This document shows, piece after piece, positions 1-8,700 of a stretch of DNA of 64,000 bases (the stretch's first letter is position 1; each line of letters starts with the position of its first letter). The stretch comes from Pararhizobium sp. (GTDB lineage Bacteria > Pseudomonadota > Alphaproteobacteria > Rhizobiales > Rhizobiaceae): the NCBI GenBank assembly GCA_017794825.1, contig CP051237.1, positions 4,606,501 to 4,670,500 on the forward strand. Direction: 5' to 3'. The notes below the pieces were generated by a model. It ran no database searches. It was not told the DNA's origin and was given only the letters and a program-made list of their open reading frames with translations. A program made the translations under genes and the position numbers.

Positions 1-1
1 C

Positions 2-646
2 GAAAGCCCCAAGGATCTGGAGGGCAAGGTGCTGGGCGCGCCGCCCCCCGACGGCGCCTGGGCGCAGTTTCCGATCTTCGCCGCCGAGAACGACCTCGAC
101 ATGGACAGCATTACGGTCGAACCGGTCGGTTTCCCGACCCGCGAACCGATGCTTGCGGAAGGAAAGGTCGACGCCGTAACCGGCTTCTCCTTCTCCTCGA
201 CTCTCAACCTGAAGCGGCTCGGCATACCGCTCGAAGATCAGGCGGTCCTGCTGATGAGCGATTACGGCGTTTCGCTCTACGGCAACGCGATCATCGTCAA
301 CACGGAGTTCGCCAAAGCCAATCCGGAGCTGATCACCGGCTTTATCAAGGCTGTCGCGATGGGCTGGAAAGATGCGATCTCCGATCCGTCGGCTGCGATC
401 GAGAGCCTGATCAAGCGCAACCCGGCGGCGGACGCCGATCTCGAGACCGAACGCCTTCAGATGGCGATCGACGCCAATGTCCTGACCGACTATGTCAAGG
501 AGAACGGCATCGGAGGCGTCGACGCGGACCGCATGGCGAAAGCAATCGAGCAGACCAAGTCGGTTTACGAGTTCCAGACGGAACCGGACGCGGCGCTCTA
601 CTTCGATCCTTCGTATCTTCCGGCCGAAGGCCTGATGCTTCAGTAG
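2..646 (+). CDS. ABC transporter substrate-binding protein, NMT1/THI5-like (5' truncated)
   Basis: C-terminal 214 residues of a periplasmic solute-binding protein. The frame is open to the window edge and already reads ESPKDLEGKVLG, so the true start lies upstream and the GTG at 29 is internal. The text (DLEGKVLGAP, then a segment on a sampled variable such as GKVDAVTGF, then a helical C-terminus ending in a DADRMAKAIEQ-like helix) is typical of NMT1/THI5-like proteins that feed NitT/TauT-type importers for nitrate, sulfonates, pyrimidines or riboflavin. The substrate cannot be read from this fragment. It is followed by its ATPase and permease, making a standard three-part importer. A strong hairpin lies 6 bases after the stop. 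Confidence 0.85.
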   Translation, partial: ESPKDLEGKVLGAPPPDGAWAQFPIFAAENDLDMDSITVEPVGFPTREPMLAEGKVDAVTGFSFSSTLNLKRLGIPLEDQAVLLMSDYGVSLYGNAIIVNTEFAKANPELITGFIKAVAMGWKDAISDPSAAIESLIKRNPAADADLETERLQMAIDANVLTDYVKENGIGGVDADRMAKAIEQTKSVYEFQTEPDAALYFDPSYLPAEGLMLQ

Positions 647-652
647 GAACCA

Positions 653-680
653 GTCCGCCCGCCCTTGAAGGCGGGCGGAC
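653..680 (+). terminator. GC-rich hairpin between binding-protein and ATPase genes
   Basis: Perfect 11-bp stem (GTCCGCCCGCC / GGCGGGCGGAC) with a 6-base loop, directly after the solute-binding-protein stop and 24 bases before the ATPase start. No T-run follows. It is best read as an attenuator or 3'-end-stabilising hairpin that keeps the binding protein more abundant than the membrane parts. The same arrangement occurs after the TRAP and family-5 binding-protein genes in this window. Confidence 0.7.
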
Positions 681-704
681 CTGCAATGTTCCGGACCGGA
701 CCAG

Positions 705-1496
705 TTGACAAATCTCATTGAAATCAAGGGCGTGACGCACGCCTACAAGACGCCGCTCGGACCGCTTCCGGTCCTGAACAATCTCAACATCGCCGTTCCG
801 GAGGGTGAATTCTGCGCGGTGGTCGGCCCGTCGGGATGCGGCAAGTCGACACTGACCCGCCTCATCGCCGGCCTGATGAAACCCGACCGGGGCGAGGTCT
901 GGCTGCACGGCGAACTGGTAAAGGGGCCGCGCAAGACCGTCGGCATGGCCTTTCAGAACCCGGTGCTGCTCGAATGGCGCAGCATCCTGCAGAACGTCAT
1001 CCTGCCGCTCGAAATCGTCGCGCCTTCCATGTCGAAGGCGGACAGGGTCGCCAGGGCGGAAGAACTGCTCGCGCTGGTCGGGCTGGAAGGTTTCGAGGAC
1101 AAGCGGCCCTCCGCGCTGTCGGGCGGCATGCGCCAGCGCGCATCGCTGTGCCGGGCGATCGTCCACAAGCCCGACGTGCTGATCATGGACGAGCCGTTCG
1201 GCGCGCTCGACGCCTTCACGCGGGAAGACCTCTGGCAGACCATGCACGAGCTGCGCAAGAAGGAACCGTTCACCTGCGTATTGATCACGCATGATCTTCG
1301 CGAAAGCGTCTATCTGGGCGACCAGGTCATCGTCCTGTCGGGACGACCGGCGACCACCCAGTATGTCCTCGACGTCGACTATCCCGGTTCGCGCGAGATC
1401 GACGGTCTCTACACCCCCGAATGCACGGAGATGCTGCATACGCTGCGCGACCAGATCCGCATCGCCCAGGGGCGCGTCCAGGAGGAAGCGGCATGA
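705..1496 (+). CDS. ABC transporter ATP-binding protein, NitT/TauT (SsuB/TauB) type
   Basis: 263-residue cytoplasmic ATPase that powers the importer. It has Walker A GPSGCGKST at residues 41-49, the ABC signature LSGGMRQRAS, Walker B VLIMDEPFGALDA and the switch histidine in LITHDLRES. The FQNPVLLEWRS Q-loop region and the DEPFGALD form are usual for the NitT/TauT/Ssu subfamily. Translation starts at a TTG; there is no better in-frame start before the conserved EIKGVTHAY. The stop overlaps the permease start (ATGA), so the two are translationally coupled. The substrate is not known from sequence. Confidence 0.9.
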   Translation: MTNLIEIKGVTHAYKTPLGPLPVLNNLNIAVPEGEFCAVVGPSGCGKSTLTRLIAGLMKPDRGEVWLHGELVKGPRKTVGMAFQNPVLLEWRSILQNVILPLEIVAPSMSKADRVARAEELLALVGLEGFEDKRPSALSGGMRQRASLCRAIVHKPDVLIMDEPFGALDAFTREDLWQTMHELRKKEPFTCVLITHDLRESVYLGDQVIVLSGRPATTQYVLDVDYPGSREIDGLYTPECTEMLHTLRDQIRIAQGRVQEEAA

Positions 1497-2257
1497 ACGC
1501 GCTTCGCAAGATCGGCGTCCCCCTGGCCGCGATCGTCATCTTCCTTGTCCTCTGGGAACTGCTGGTCTGGGTCAATGACTGGCCGAACTACAAGATGGCC
1601 TCGCCCTCGGACCTTCCGCCCGCCTACGCCAGATACTGGGAGCTGTTCCTCGTCATGGGCTGGCAAACCTTGTGGCGCACGGTCGCCGGGCTCGCGATCG
1701 CAGTGGTCGCCGGCACGTTCCTCGGCATGCTGATGGGGTTTTCGCGCATCATGCGCGACGGTCTCTATCCGCTGCTGGTCGGTTTCAACGCGATCCCGAA
1801 GGCCACTTTGGTGCCGGTGATCGCACTGATCTTCATCGGCATGCACGATTTCAACACGGTGCTGATGGCCTTCATGATCTCCTTTTTCCCGATCGCCGTT
1901 TCGGTCGGGATCGGATTGTCGACCCTGGAGCCGGAATATCGGGATATCCTGCGTTCGCTGGGCGCGTCGCGCTTCACCATCTTCATGAAGATCGCCTTGC
2001 CGAAGACGCTGCCGGAGTTTTTCGGCGCCCTGAAAGTGGCGGTCACCCTCGCTTTCATCGGAACGAACCTCGTCGAGATCGTCTCTCCGCACGGGCGCGG
2101 GCTCGGCGCCCTGTTCAAGTCGGGCGAAACCAATGGCGACTATCCGCTCATGTTCGCCGTACTGATCGCGCTCGCCTTTCTTGGCATCCTGCTCTACTAC
2201 GGCGTCGTTTTCCTCGAACGCGTGTTCGCGGGCTGGGCCGAACGGGCGGAACAGTAG
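1493..2257 (+). CDS. ABC transporter permease, NitT/TauT type
   Basis: 254-residue inner-membrane permease with about six hydrophobic segments and the EAA-type cytoplasmic loop (YRDILRSLGASRFTIFMKIALPKTLP region), characteristic of the SsuC/TauC family (BPD_transp_1). The ATG at 1493 overlaps the ATPase stop; the longer open frame to 1421 is just read-through into the ATPase gene. With the two upstream genes it forms a complete high-affinity importer. The gene is last in the operon and faces a convergent regulator gene 66 bases away. Confidence 0.9.
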   Translation: MNALRKIGVPLAAIVIFLVLWELLVWVNDWPNYKMASPSDLPPAYARYWELFLVMGWQTLWRTVAGLAIAVVAGTFLGMLMGFSRIMRDGLYPLLVGFNAIPKATLVPVIALIFIGMHDFNTVLMAFMISFFPIAVSVGIGLSTLEPEYRDILRSLGASRFTIFMKIALPKTLPEFFGALKVAVTLAFIGTNLVEIVSPHGRGLGALFKSGETNGDYPLMFAVLIALAFLGILLYYGVVFLERVFAGWAERAEQ

Positions 2258-2292
2258 ACCCGCATCGAGCGGCGCCTTGCCGCAGGTGTTCG

Positions 2293-2313
2293 AGCGGGTT
2301 GTCCAATCCCGCT
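2293..2313. terminator. Weak hairpin between convergent genes
   Basis: Inverted repeat AGCGGG-N9-CCCGCT in the 66-base gap between the convergent permease and regulator genes. The stem is short and has no T-run, so terminator function is only suggested by position. Confidence 0.3.
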
Positions 2314-2323
2314 GGTGCGAACC

Positions 2324-3928
2324 TCATTCAGCCTGTTGAGTGGGCAGTCCGGTGTCGGCCATCGCCGAAAGCCAGCGCGCCAGTCCTTTTTCGTCGGTCC
2401 ATTGCCCGTCGTAGAAATCGGCTTCGCGTTCGAGCGTCCAGACCGGGTAGGCGTCGAGATAGCGTTGCATGGCCTGCCTGCCGGAAACGGTGTCTCCCCG
2501 GCAGCTTTGTATGGCTGCCAGCAGCTTCAGCGATTCCACCGGCTGACGGATTATCTCCTGATGGGATTTCAATGCGTCATCGCATTCGCCGGCATACCAC
2601 AACGCCCATGCTTCCAGCCAATGCAGGACGCGGCCATGGAGCGGATTGATCGTTTTCAGATCCGCGATGATTTCAAAGGTGCGCTCGCGATCGCCCATGT
2701 AGAGATAGGGCTGGGCCAGCCCTTCCAGAACCATTGCAGAGGAAGGGTTGAGCGCGGCAGCGGTTTCGAACTCGGCTATTGCGCTTTCCTGCATGCCTCT
2801 TGCCATCAGGACACGACCCAGCGCGTAGTGCGTCATGTAATTGTCCGGATCGATCTCGACGGAGCGCCGGGCAAGCGCCTCCGCTTCCACGAGCACATCC
2901 TGCTTCGGCCGATCCAGCCAGCCGAAACGCAGACCGTTTCGCAGAGCCAGCGCCTTGCCGAGATATCCCCATGGCTGATCGGGAAACTCCCGAAGCGCTC
3001 TTTCCTGCATCGCCAGCGATTTTTCCCAGGTGTCGCGTGAAAGCCCGCCACGCATCAGGGCTCGCCCCTTGCTTTCCAGCAATAGAGCGCTGACCGCGTC
3101 ACGGTCCGCGATGGGCGGCGCGCTGGAAAGAGCAGCCGCGCCGACGGAATTCGCAATGCTGCGGCTGATCTGCGCATTTGCGGTCAGCAAGCCCTCCAGC
3201 GGCGTGTCGATCCGGTCTGTCCAGACGGGGGTCTGGTCCTGCGTATCGATCAACCGGGTCGTGATCCGTATGGTTTCGCCGTCAAATTGCTGACTGCCCT
3301 CGAGCACCAGGCTGGCGCCCAGGCGGCGACCAATCTCGTCGATGCCCAGCGCCTCGTCGCGAAGCCGGAAACTGGATTTGCGCGCCAGAACCGTCAACTC
3401 GGGATAACGGGCGAGACTGTCTATGATCCCCTCGCTGATCGCGTCGCTGAGATAGCCGCGCTGATCGGGCGGGCTGTAGTCGTCGAAGGCCAGAACGGCA
3501 ATGACGGGGGGTTCTGCAACATGGCTGCCGGAGCCCCGCCAGAACGCCGTTGCGAGCAAAGACAAAGCAACGCAGGCCGCCATCACCAACAGAGCTGGCC
3601 TCAGCGGAACAGTGGAGCGTTTGCCGGGCGCCGCGAGCCGGTACCCCTTTCGCGGCACGGTCTCGACAATTCGCTTTTCCTGATCTCCCAGAGCTCTTCG
3701 TATCTCGACTATGCAGTGGGCGAGGCTGTCATCCGATATGCTTCGTCCTTCCCACAATTCGTCCTGGAAGGTCTGACGGGACACGGTTTCTCCCCGACGC
3801 GCGGCCAGAAGCGCCAGTACGCGCTGGGACTGGTGTCTGAGTTCGATCTCCTGGCCGTCAGATCCGAACAACCGACCGGTCCGGGGATCGAGTCTTGCAC
3901 CGGCAAGATCGACGCCATCGGATATCAT
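2324..3928 (-). CDS. Membrane-anchored winged-helix regulator with TPR domain (CadC/OmpR-type DNA-binding domain)
   Basis: 534-residue protein. Residues about 8-100 form an OmpR/PhoB-type winged helix (QRVLALLAARRGETVSR, then DELWEG, then DDSLAHCIVEIRRALGD, and VPRKGYRL at its end). A single transmembrane segment follows at about 110-130. The periplasmic part begins with a TolB/FlgO-like fold (PPVIAVLAFDD, SEGIIDSLARYPELTVLARKSSF spread over 140-200) and ends in TPR-like helices (about 330-500). This layout is that of one-component CadC-like or adenylate-cyclase-associated regulators that sense outside the membrane and bind DNA inside. It is divergent from the exported TPR protein starting at 4099, its most likely target. 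The inducer is unknown. Confidence 0.85.
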   Translation of the reverse strand: MISDGVDLAGARLDPRTGRLFGSDGQEIELRHQSQRVLALLAARRGETVSRQTFQDELWEGRSISDDSLAHCIVEIRRALGDQEKRIVETVPRKGYRLAAPGKRSTVPLRPALLVMAACVALSLLATAFWRGSGSHVAEPPVIAVLAFDDYSPPDQRGYLSDAISEGIIDSLARYPELTVLARKSSFRLRDEALGIDEIGRRLGASLVLEGSQQFDGETIRITTRLIDTQDQTPVWTDRIDTPLEGLLTANAQISRSIANSVGAAALSSAPPIADRDAVSALLLESKGRALMRGGLSRDTWEKSLAMQERALREFPDQPWGYLGKALALRNGLRFGWLDRPKQDVLVEAEALARRSVEIDPDNYMTHYALGRVLMARGMQESAIAEFETAAALNPSSAMVLEGLAQPYLYMGDRERTFEIIADLKTINPLHGRVLHWLEAWALWYAGECDDALKSHQEIIRQPVESLKLLAAIQSCRGDTVSGRQAMQRYLDAYPVWTLEREADFYDGQWTDEKGLARWLSAMADTGLPTQQAE

Positions 3929-4098
3929 GCCGACAGGATAGCCCGGCCGAGAGCGTTAGTCATGGGACTTTGTCGAAGCGGTTTCACAAGAATTCATGGA
4001 ATTTCATTTGATGAGAAAGCGCCTCGCGGGATTCGCTGCCTGACGCGTGAGCCAGACATAGCGCTGCCTGGTTCAAATCCATATCGAGGGAGATATCC
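3929..4098. promoter_or_regulatory. Divergent intergenic region, regulator / exported TPR protein
   Basis: 170 bases that must hold both divergent promoters. A direct repeat is visible near 3991-4010 (AATTCATGG and AATTTCATTT), a possible binding site for the winged-helix regulator, since OmpR-type domains bind direct repeats. A ribosome-binding site GAGGGAG precedes the ATG at 4099. Confidence 0.35.
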
Positions 4099-5622
4099 AT
4101 GCCTTTCACCAGAAAGACCCACCTGTTGAGCCTGGTCGCATCGCTCGTGACATTCGCATTCGCGGCGCAGCCGAGCGCAGCACATGATGATCCTGCCGAA
4201 CTCGGCGATATCGATTTCGATGTCGCGTGTACGGACAATGCCGGAAATCAGGTGAAAACCGGGACATTGCTTCTGCACCACATGATGTATGTGCAAGCTC
4301 GGGAGCGGTTTCAGGCAGCCGCGGCGACGGATCCCGAATGCGCGATGGCGTACTGGGGCATCGCGATGAGCAATTTTCACCCGATGTGGCCCGGCGGCCA
4401 GTCCGACGAGGAACTCGCGTCAGGTGTGATGGCGATGGATACGGCTGCGAAACTGGAACCGGGCAGTGCCCGGGAGAAAGACTATATCGCCGCCGCCGCC
4501 GCGTTCTATGCGCATGCCTCTGCCCCTTATCCCCAGCGCCTTGCTGCCTGGGCGGAAGCACAGCAGGATGTCTTTACCAGGTACCCCGATGACACAGACG
4601 CCGGAGCGTTTGCAGCGCTGGCCATGCTGTCTGTCGCGCCGAAAGGCGATGCTTCATTTGCGGTGCAACGTGAAGCAGGAGCGCTTCTGGAGCAGCTGTT
4701 CGAAAGAGCGCCTAATCATCCGGGCGTTTTCCACTACGTCATCCATGCATATGACCATCCTCCACTGGCCGCGAAGGCCGAACGGTTTGCCGCCGGGTAT
4801 GACGCGATTGCGCCCGAGGTGCCGCACGCGCTGCACATGCCGTCCCACATCTTCGTTCGGCTCGGGCGTTGGGAGGAAGGCGCTGAATGGAACCGGCGGT
4901 CGGCTGCCGCCGCGCTCGATCAGCCGATGAATGGTGGAGTCGTCTCGAACCACTACCCGCACGCCATCGACTATCTGGTCTACAGTCTTCTCCAGTCTGG
5001 TGATGTCGAGGAAGCTCAAAGGCGCGTCGAAGACCTGCTGGCGACGCCGCGTATCGAGGACAGTTTCGGGTCGGCCTATGCATTGACCGCATCGCCCGCC
5101 CGCATGATGCTGGAGGGGGAAGACTGGGCGGGCGCGGCGGCTTTGCCCGATGCGCCGCACGACTCGATCAGCTGGAACCGCTTTCCGCAGGCGGTTGCGA
5201 TTACCTGGTTTGCCAAAGGGCTGGGATCCGTGCGCACTGGAGACGGGGTCGGAACCGATACCGCGCTGTCGGAACTGAACCGCCTGCAAGAGATCATGGA
5301 CGAACGCGGACTTGGCTACTGGGTTGCGCTCGCCGATGCCCAGATCGGGACCATCGAGGCCTGGAGAGCCTTCGAAAATGGCGATATCGAAGTGGCGATA
5401 AAGCGGATGCGCGAGGCAGCCGATGTCGAGGACCGGATGGGCAAGGCGCCGGTAACGCCTGGTCACGTCCTGCCGGCTCGCGAGCTTCTCGGCGACATGC
5501 TTGCGGCATCAGGTCGGCCAGCGGAAGCAGAAGAGGCTTACGAGGCCGCCCTCGCCATTTCGCCAAATCGGAGGAGAAGTCTCGCAGGACTGTCAAACGG
5601 GAGCGGGGAGACGGATGATTAG
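4099..5622 (+). CDS. Exported tetratricopeptide-repeat protein
   Basis: 507 residues with a clear Sec signal peptide (MPFTRKTHLLSLVASLVTFAFAA..., cleavage near SAA-HDD at about 28) and TPR-type helices: one set around 55-110 (ARERFQAAAATDPECAMAYWGIAM is split across it) and one at the C-terminus (AEEAYEAALAISPNRR). The central part contains conserved-looking His/Trp-rich text (HVLHAPSHIFVRLGRWEEG-like). No catalytic motif is recognised, so it is probably a periplasmic protein-protein interaction module. The Shine-Dalgarno is GAGGGAG. Its divergent neighbour is a CadC-like regulator with a periplasmic TPR domain, which suggests that the two act in one circuit. Confidence 0.75.
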   Translation: MPFTRKTHLLSLVASLVTFAFAAQPSAAHDDPAELGDIDFDVACTDNAGNQVKTGTLLLHHMMYVQARERFQAAAATDPECAMAYWGIAMSNFHPMWPGGQSDEELASGVMAMDTAAKLEPGSAREKDYIAAAAAFYAHASAPYPQRLAAWAEAQQDVFTRYPDDTDAGAFAALAMLSVAPKGDASFAVQREAGALLEQLFERAPNHPGVFHYVIHAYDHPPLAAKAERFAAGYDAIAPEVPHALHMPSHIFVRLGRWEEGAEWNRRSAAAALDQPMNGGVVSNHYPHAIDYLVYSLLQSGDVEEAQRRVEDLLATPRIEDSFGSAYALTASPARMMLEGEDWAGAAALPDAPHDSISWNRFPQAVAITWFAKGLGSVRTGDGVGTDTALSELNRLQEIMDERGLGYWVALADAQIGTIEAWRAFENGDIEVAIKRMREAADVEDRMGKAPVTPGHVLPARELLGDMLAASGRPAEAEEAYEAALAISPNRRRSLAGLSNGSGETDD

Positions 5623-5710
5623 GCGCGCGCAGGTCAGGCGAACCCGCTTCGATCTATCACTTTGCGCCAAGACGCAACTTCGTGCTGAACGAGCTTCCCG
5701 GTGTCGTATC

Positions 5711-5748
5711 CACCAGTTCCTCCTTCAAGCTGAAAGGGGGAACTGGTG
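5711..5748. terminator. Bidirectional hairpin between convergent genes
   Basis: CACCAGTTCC at 5711-5720 pairs perfectly with GGAACTGGTG at 5739-5748, and the stem extends inward by about three more pairs; the loop is about 12 bases. It sits in the 137-base gap between the convergent TPR and autotransporter genes and probably ends transcription from both sides. Confidence 0.65.
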
Positions 5749-5759
5749 TACCGACCGCC

Positions 5760-8700
5760 TCAGAACGCCAGGTTCAGGCTGATGCTGGCTGCGTGGTTCT
5801 GCTGCTGGCTGTTGAACAGGCCGTCATAGTTCGCCCGCACCTTGAAGCCGTCACTGACGGGAACGGCGACGCCTGCGCCGAGCCGCAACCGGTTGCGTCC
5901 GGCGTCGGGACCGAGAACGGAGAACGCGGTCGGGCTGCCCTCGAACACCATGGTCTGCGTGGGCACGACGTCGGCGAAGGCGTATTCCCAGAGCGCGCGC
6001 ACCTCGAAGGTGACGTCTCCGGCACCCGTCGGCATGGTGTGCTGCAGCGCGAGACCGAGGCCGGTGTCGAATTGCGTCCAGCTTTCCGAGAGGCCCGTCA
6101 GGTTCAGCGCGTTCGCGCCGGTTTCGGAGAAGTCGCCATGTCCGGACCAGCCGGCGTCAAGCGTTGCGACCGGCGACAGGGTCGTGCCGGAGGCGATGTC
6201 GAAGCCGTAGGCGGCCTCGCCGGAAAAGCCGAACGTGTTCGTCCAGTAATCGGTCTCGGCCCTGCGGTTGATGTCGCCGAAGGCGATTTGCCGTGTCGTT
6301 GACACGCTGCTGCCGACGTAGGCGAGCGAGCCGGAAAGGTTCCACGGGCCGTTCGCCCAGCCGCCGTAGACGCCGATCTGGAAGTTGTCGGCCTCCATGG
6401 ACGACAGACGCGCGTCCACTGTCGCGCTGCTTCTGGTGTACCCGATCCCGAAGCCGGCGAAGGCCTCGCCCCGCGCAACGTCGAGCGAATTCTCGTAGCC
6501 GCCGGCAATGCCGGCCGACCACCAGTCGAGCGCAGCGGCGTTTCCGTCGCCGTCGATCGAACCACCGCCGCCGAGCGGCGCAAGCCAGGCCTGGCCGGCG
6601 GAGGCGTTTGCCGATGCGTCCTTGCCGAAGCCGTGCGTCGCTGTCATCGTGTCGGTGAGCCCGGCGTTCATGACGCCGGCCGCGCCCTGCTGACGCAGCA
6701 GGCGGCTGAACTGCGAGAAGGTCTGGTTGACGACGTGCTGCGCGGAGGCGTGGATCTCTCCGGAGGAAAGATCGAAGGCCTGGCGCACCGCTTCCACGCC
6801 GTTCGGCGCCAGCGACAGCTTCACGATTTCGTTGAAGACCGTCAGCGCGTCGCCCGTCTGCGCCATGTTCTGCAGCCCGCTCGCCGCCTGGAACTGGTTG
6901 TAGGTGCTGGCAAGGCTCGTGAAGGGAATGTCGGCGACCAGCATCAGGTCGACATAATCGGCGCCGTAGAGCACATCGGCGCGGATCAGCGAGAAGGGCT
7001 GGTTGTAGAGGAAGTCGGCGTTGCGGACAACGCCGGCCTCGGCCTCGACTATGCGGTAGGTCTCGCCGTCGGCATAGCTTGTCTCGGGATCGAGCGCGAC
7101 GATGTCGAGCGCGCCGCCGTTGATGGTGGCCGTTCCCGTGGCCGCAATCAGGTCGGCCTGGTCGGGCGCCGCGATTTCGACCTCGTAGACCGAGCCGGCG
7201 TTGAAGACGACGTCGCCCGCAACGTTGATCACGCCGATCGAATTGCCGGGCGCGACGGTTCCGTCGATCACCAGCCCGCCGACCGTGCCGTCGCCTTCCA
7301 GCCGGCCATCGGGGCCGACGGTCATCGCCATGTTGGCCAGCATCGCGTTGTTGACCAGCGTGCCGCCGGCGACCGTGAAGGGACCGGCGACGGCGTTGGT
7401 TCCGGTCAGCGTCCAGACCGAGGCGTCTTCCTTCCCGAAGATCTCGAAGTCGTTGTACTGTGTATCGATCAGCGCCACGTCGAAGGTCTGTTCGCCTTCG
7501 CCGCCGAGAAGAAACTGGTCCTCGCCGTCGCCCGCCTCGACCGAGCCGATGACGACGCCCATGGGCTGCAGTTCGAAGATGTCGTCGGTCGCGCCGGTGT
7601 ACTGGACCGCGACGCCGACTGCGCCGTCGGCGCTTTCGATCAGGCCGTTGTTGGAGAGGTTGCCGACGACCGGGTCGCTGACGGTGAAGGTTCCGTAGAG
7701 AATGCCCTCATTGTGGACGGCGCGCCCGCCCGGGCCGGTGGCGACCAGAGTGTCGAAGGTCTCGATAAGCCCGTTGACGATGGTGTTGTTGGCCGTCGTC
7801 GCGCCCAGATTGCCGGGATCGAGCGTCAGCGTGGTGTTCTCGCCGATAACAAGGGCGTGGGCGTTCATGCCTTCCGTGGATACGGAGACATCGGCGATGC
7901 CGAGCAGATTGTCCATGTCCACGCCGGGGAGTTCCGTACCCAGCCCTTCGCCAAGCACGAGACCGTGGGCTTCGTCGCCGGTGGTTGCGATGTCGAGAGA
8001 AGACAGAACAGTGGTGATCGAACTGTCGGTTGCTCCGGGCATCCCCGTCTCCACGACGACGCCTCGGGACCGGTCGCCCGATGTCGTGACATCGAATTGC
8101 GAGAGCAGGAATGTCTCATCCGAGTCCGTGGCGCCTTCGCCGAGCCCGTAGACGACGACTCCGTCGGCATCGTCGCCGGCGGTTTCGACCGCGATAGTTT
8201 CGAGGTTGTAGGCGAGAGATGTATTGGGAACATTCGGAGCCGGACCGTTGTAGAGGCTGGCGTCGCCGATGATCACGCCGGTCGAGCCGGCGCCAAGCGT
8301 GGAAACGGTCAGGTTTTCCAGAGACACGACGCCGGTGCTGCCGCCCGTGGCGCCGGAGAGCGGTACGGCGAGCAGGCCGACGGAATTGTCGCCTTCGGTG
8401 GTGAGCGTGGAGTCCGCCATGTCGAAAGAGGCCACGCTGCTGTCGTTCGTCACGCCAAGAAAGGCTACCGCGCCTGAATTGTCGCCGATCGTGGAAATAT
8501 CGACGTTGATCAGGCTGACCGAAGCGGCGGAGAAACTGCCGGCGCCGCCAAAATGGAATCCCGGCGCATTGTCACCTTTTGTCGAGATAGACGTATCAGT
8601 TACCGTCGAATCGATGGCCGAACTGTCGCCAAGACCGCCGATGAATACGCCAGTGCTCCCATTGCCTTGTGTGTCGATCTTGCTTTCCAGAATGTTGACA

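Noticed and set aside
4071..4084. GGTTCAAATCC, resembling a tRNA T-arm
   Set aside because: The flanking bases do not form a T-stem and no acceptor, D or anticodon stem can be drawn around it.
6633..8477. 614-codon plus-strand frame inside the autotransporter
   Set aside because: It is antisense to the repetitive passenger; the Val/Gly/Asp/Arg-rich translation mirrors the repeats and shows no domain.
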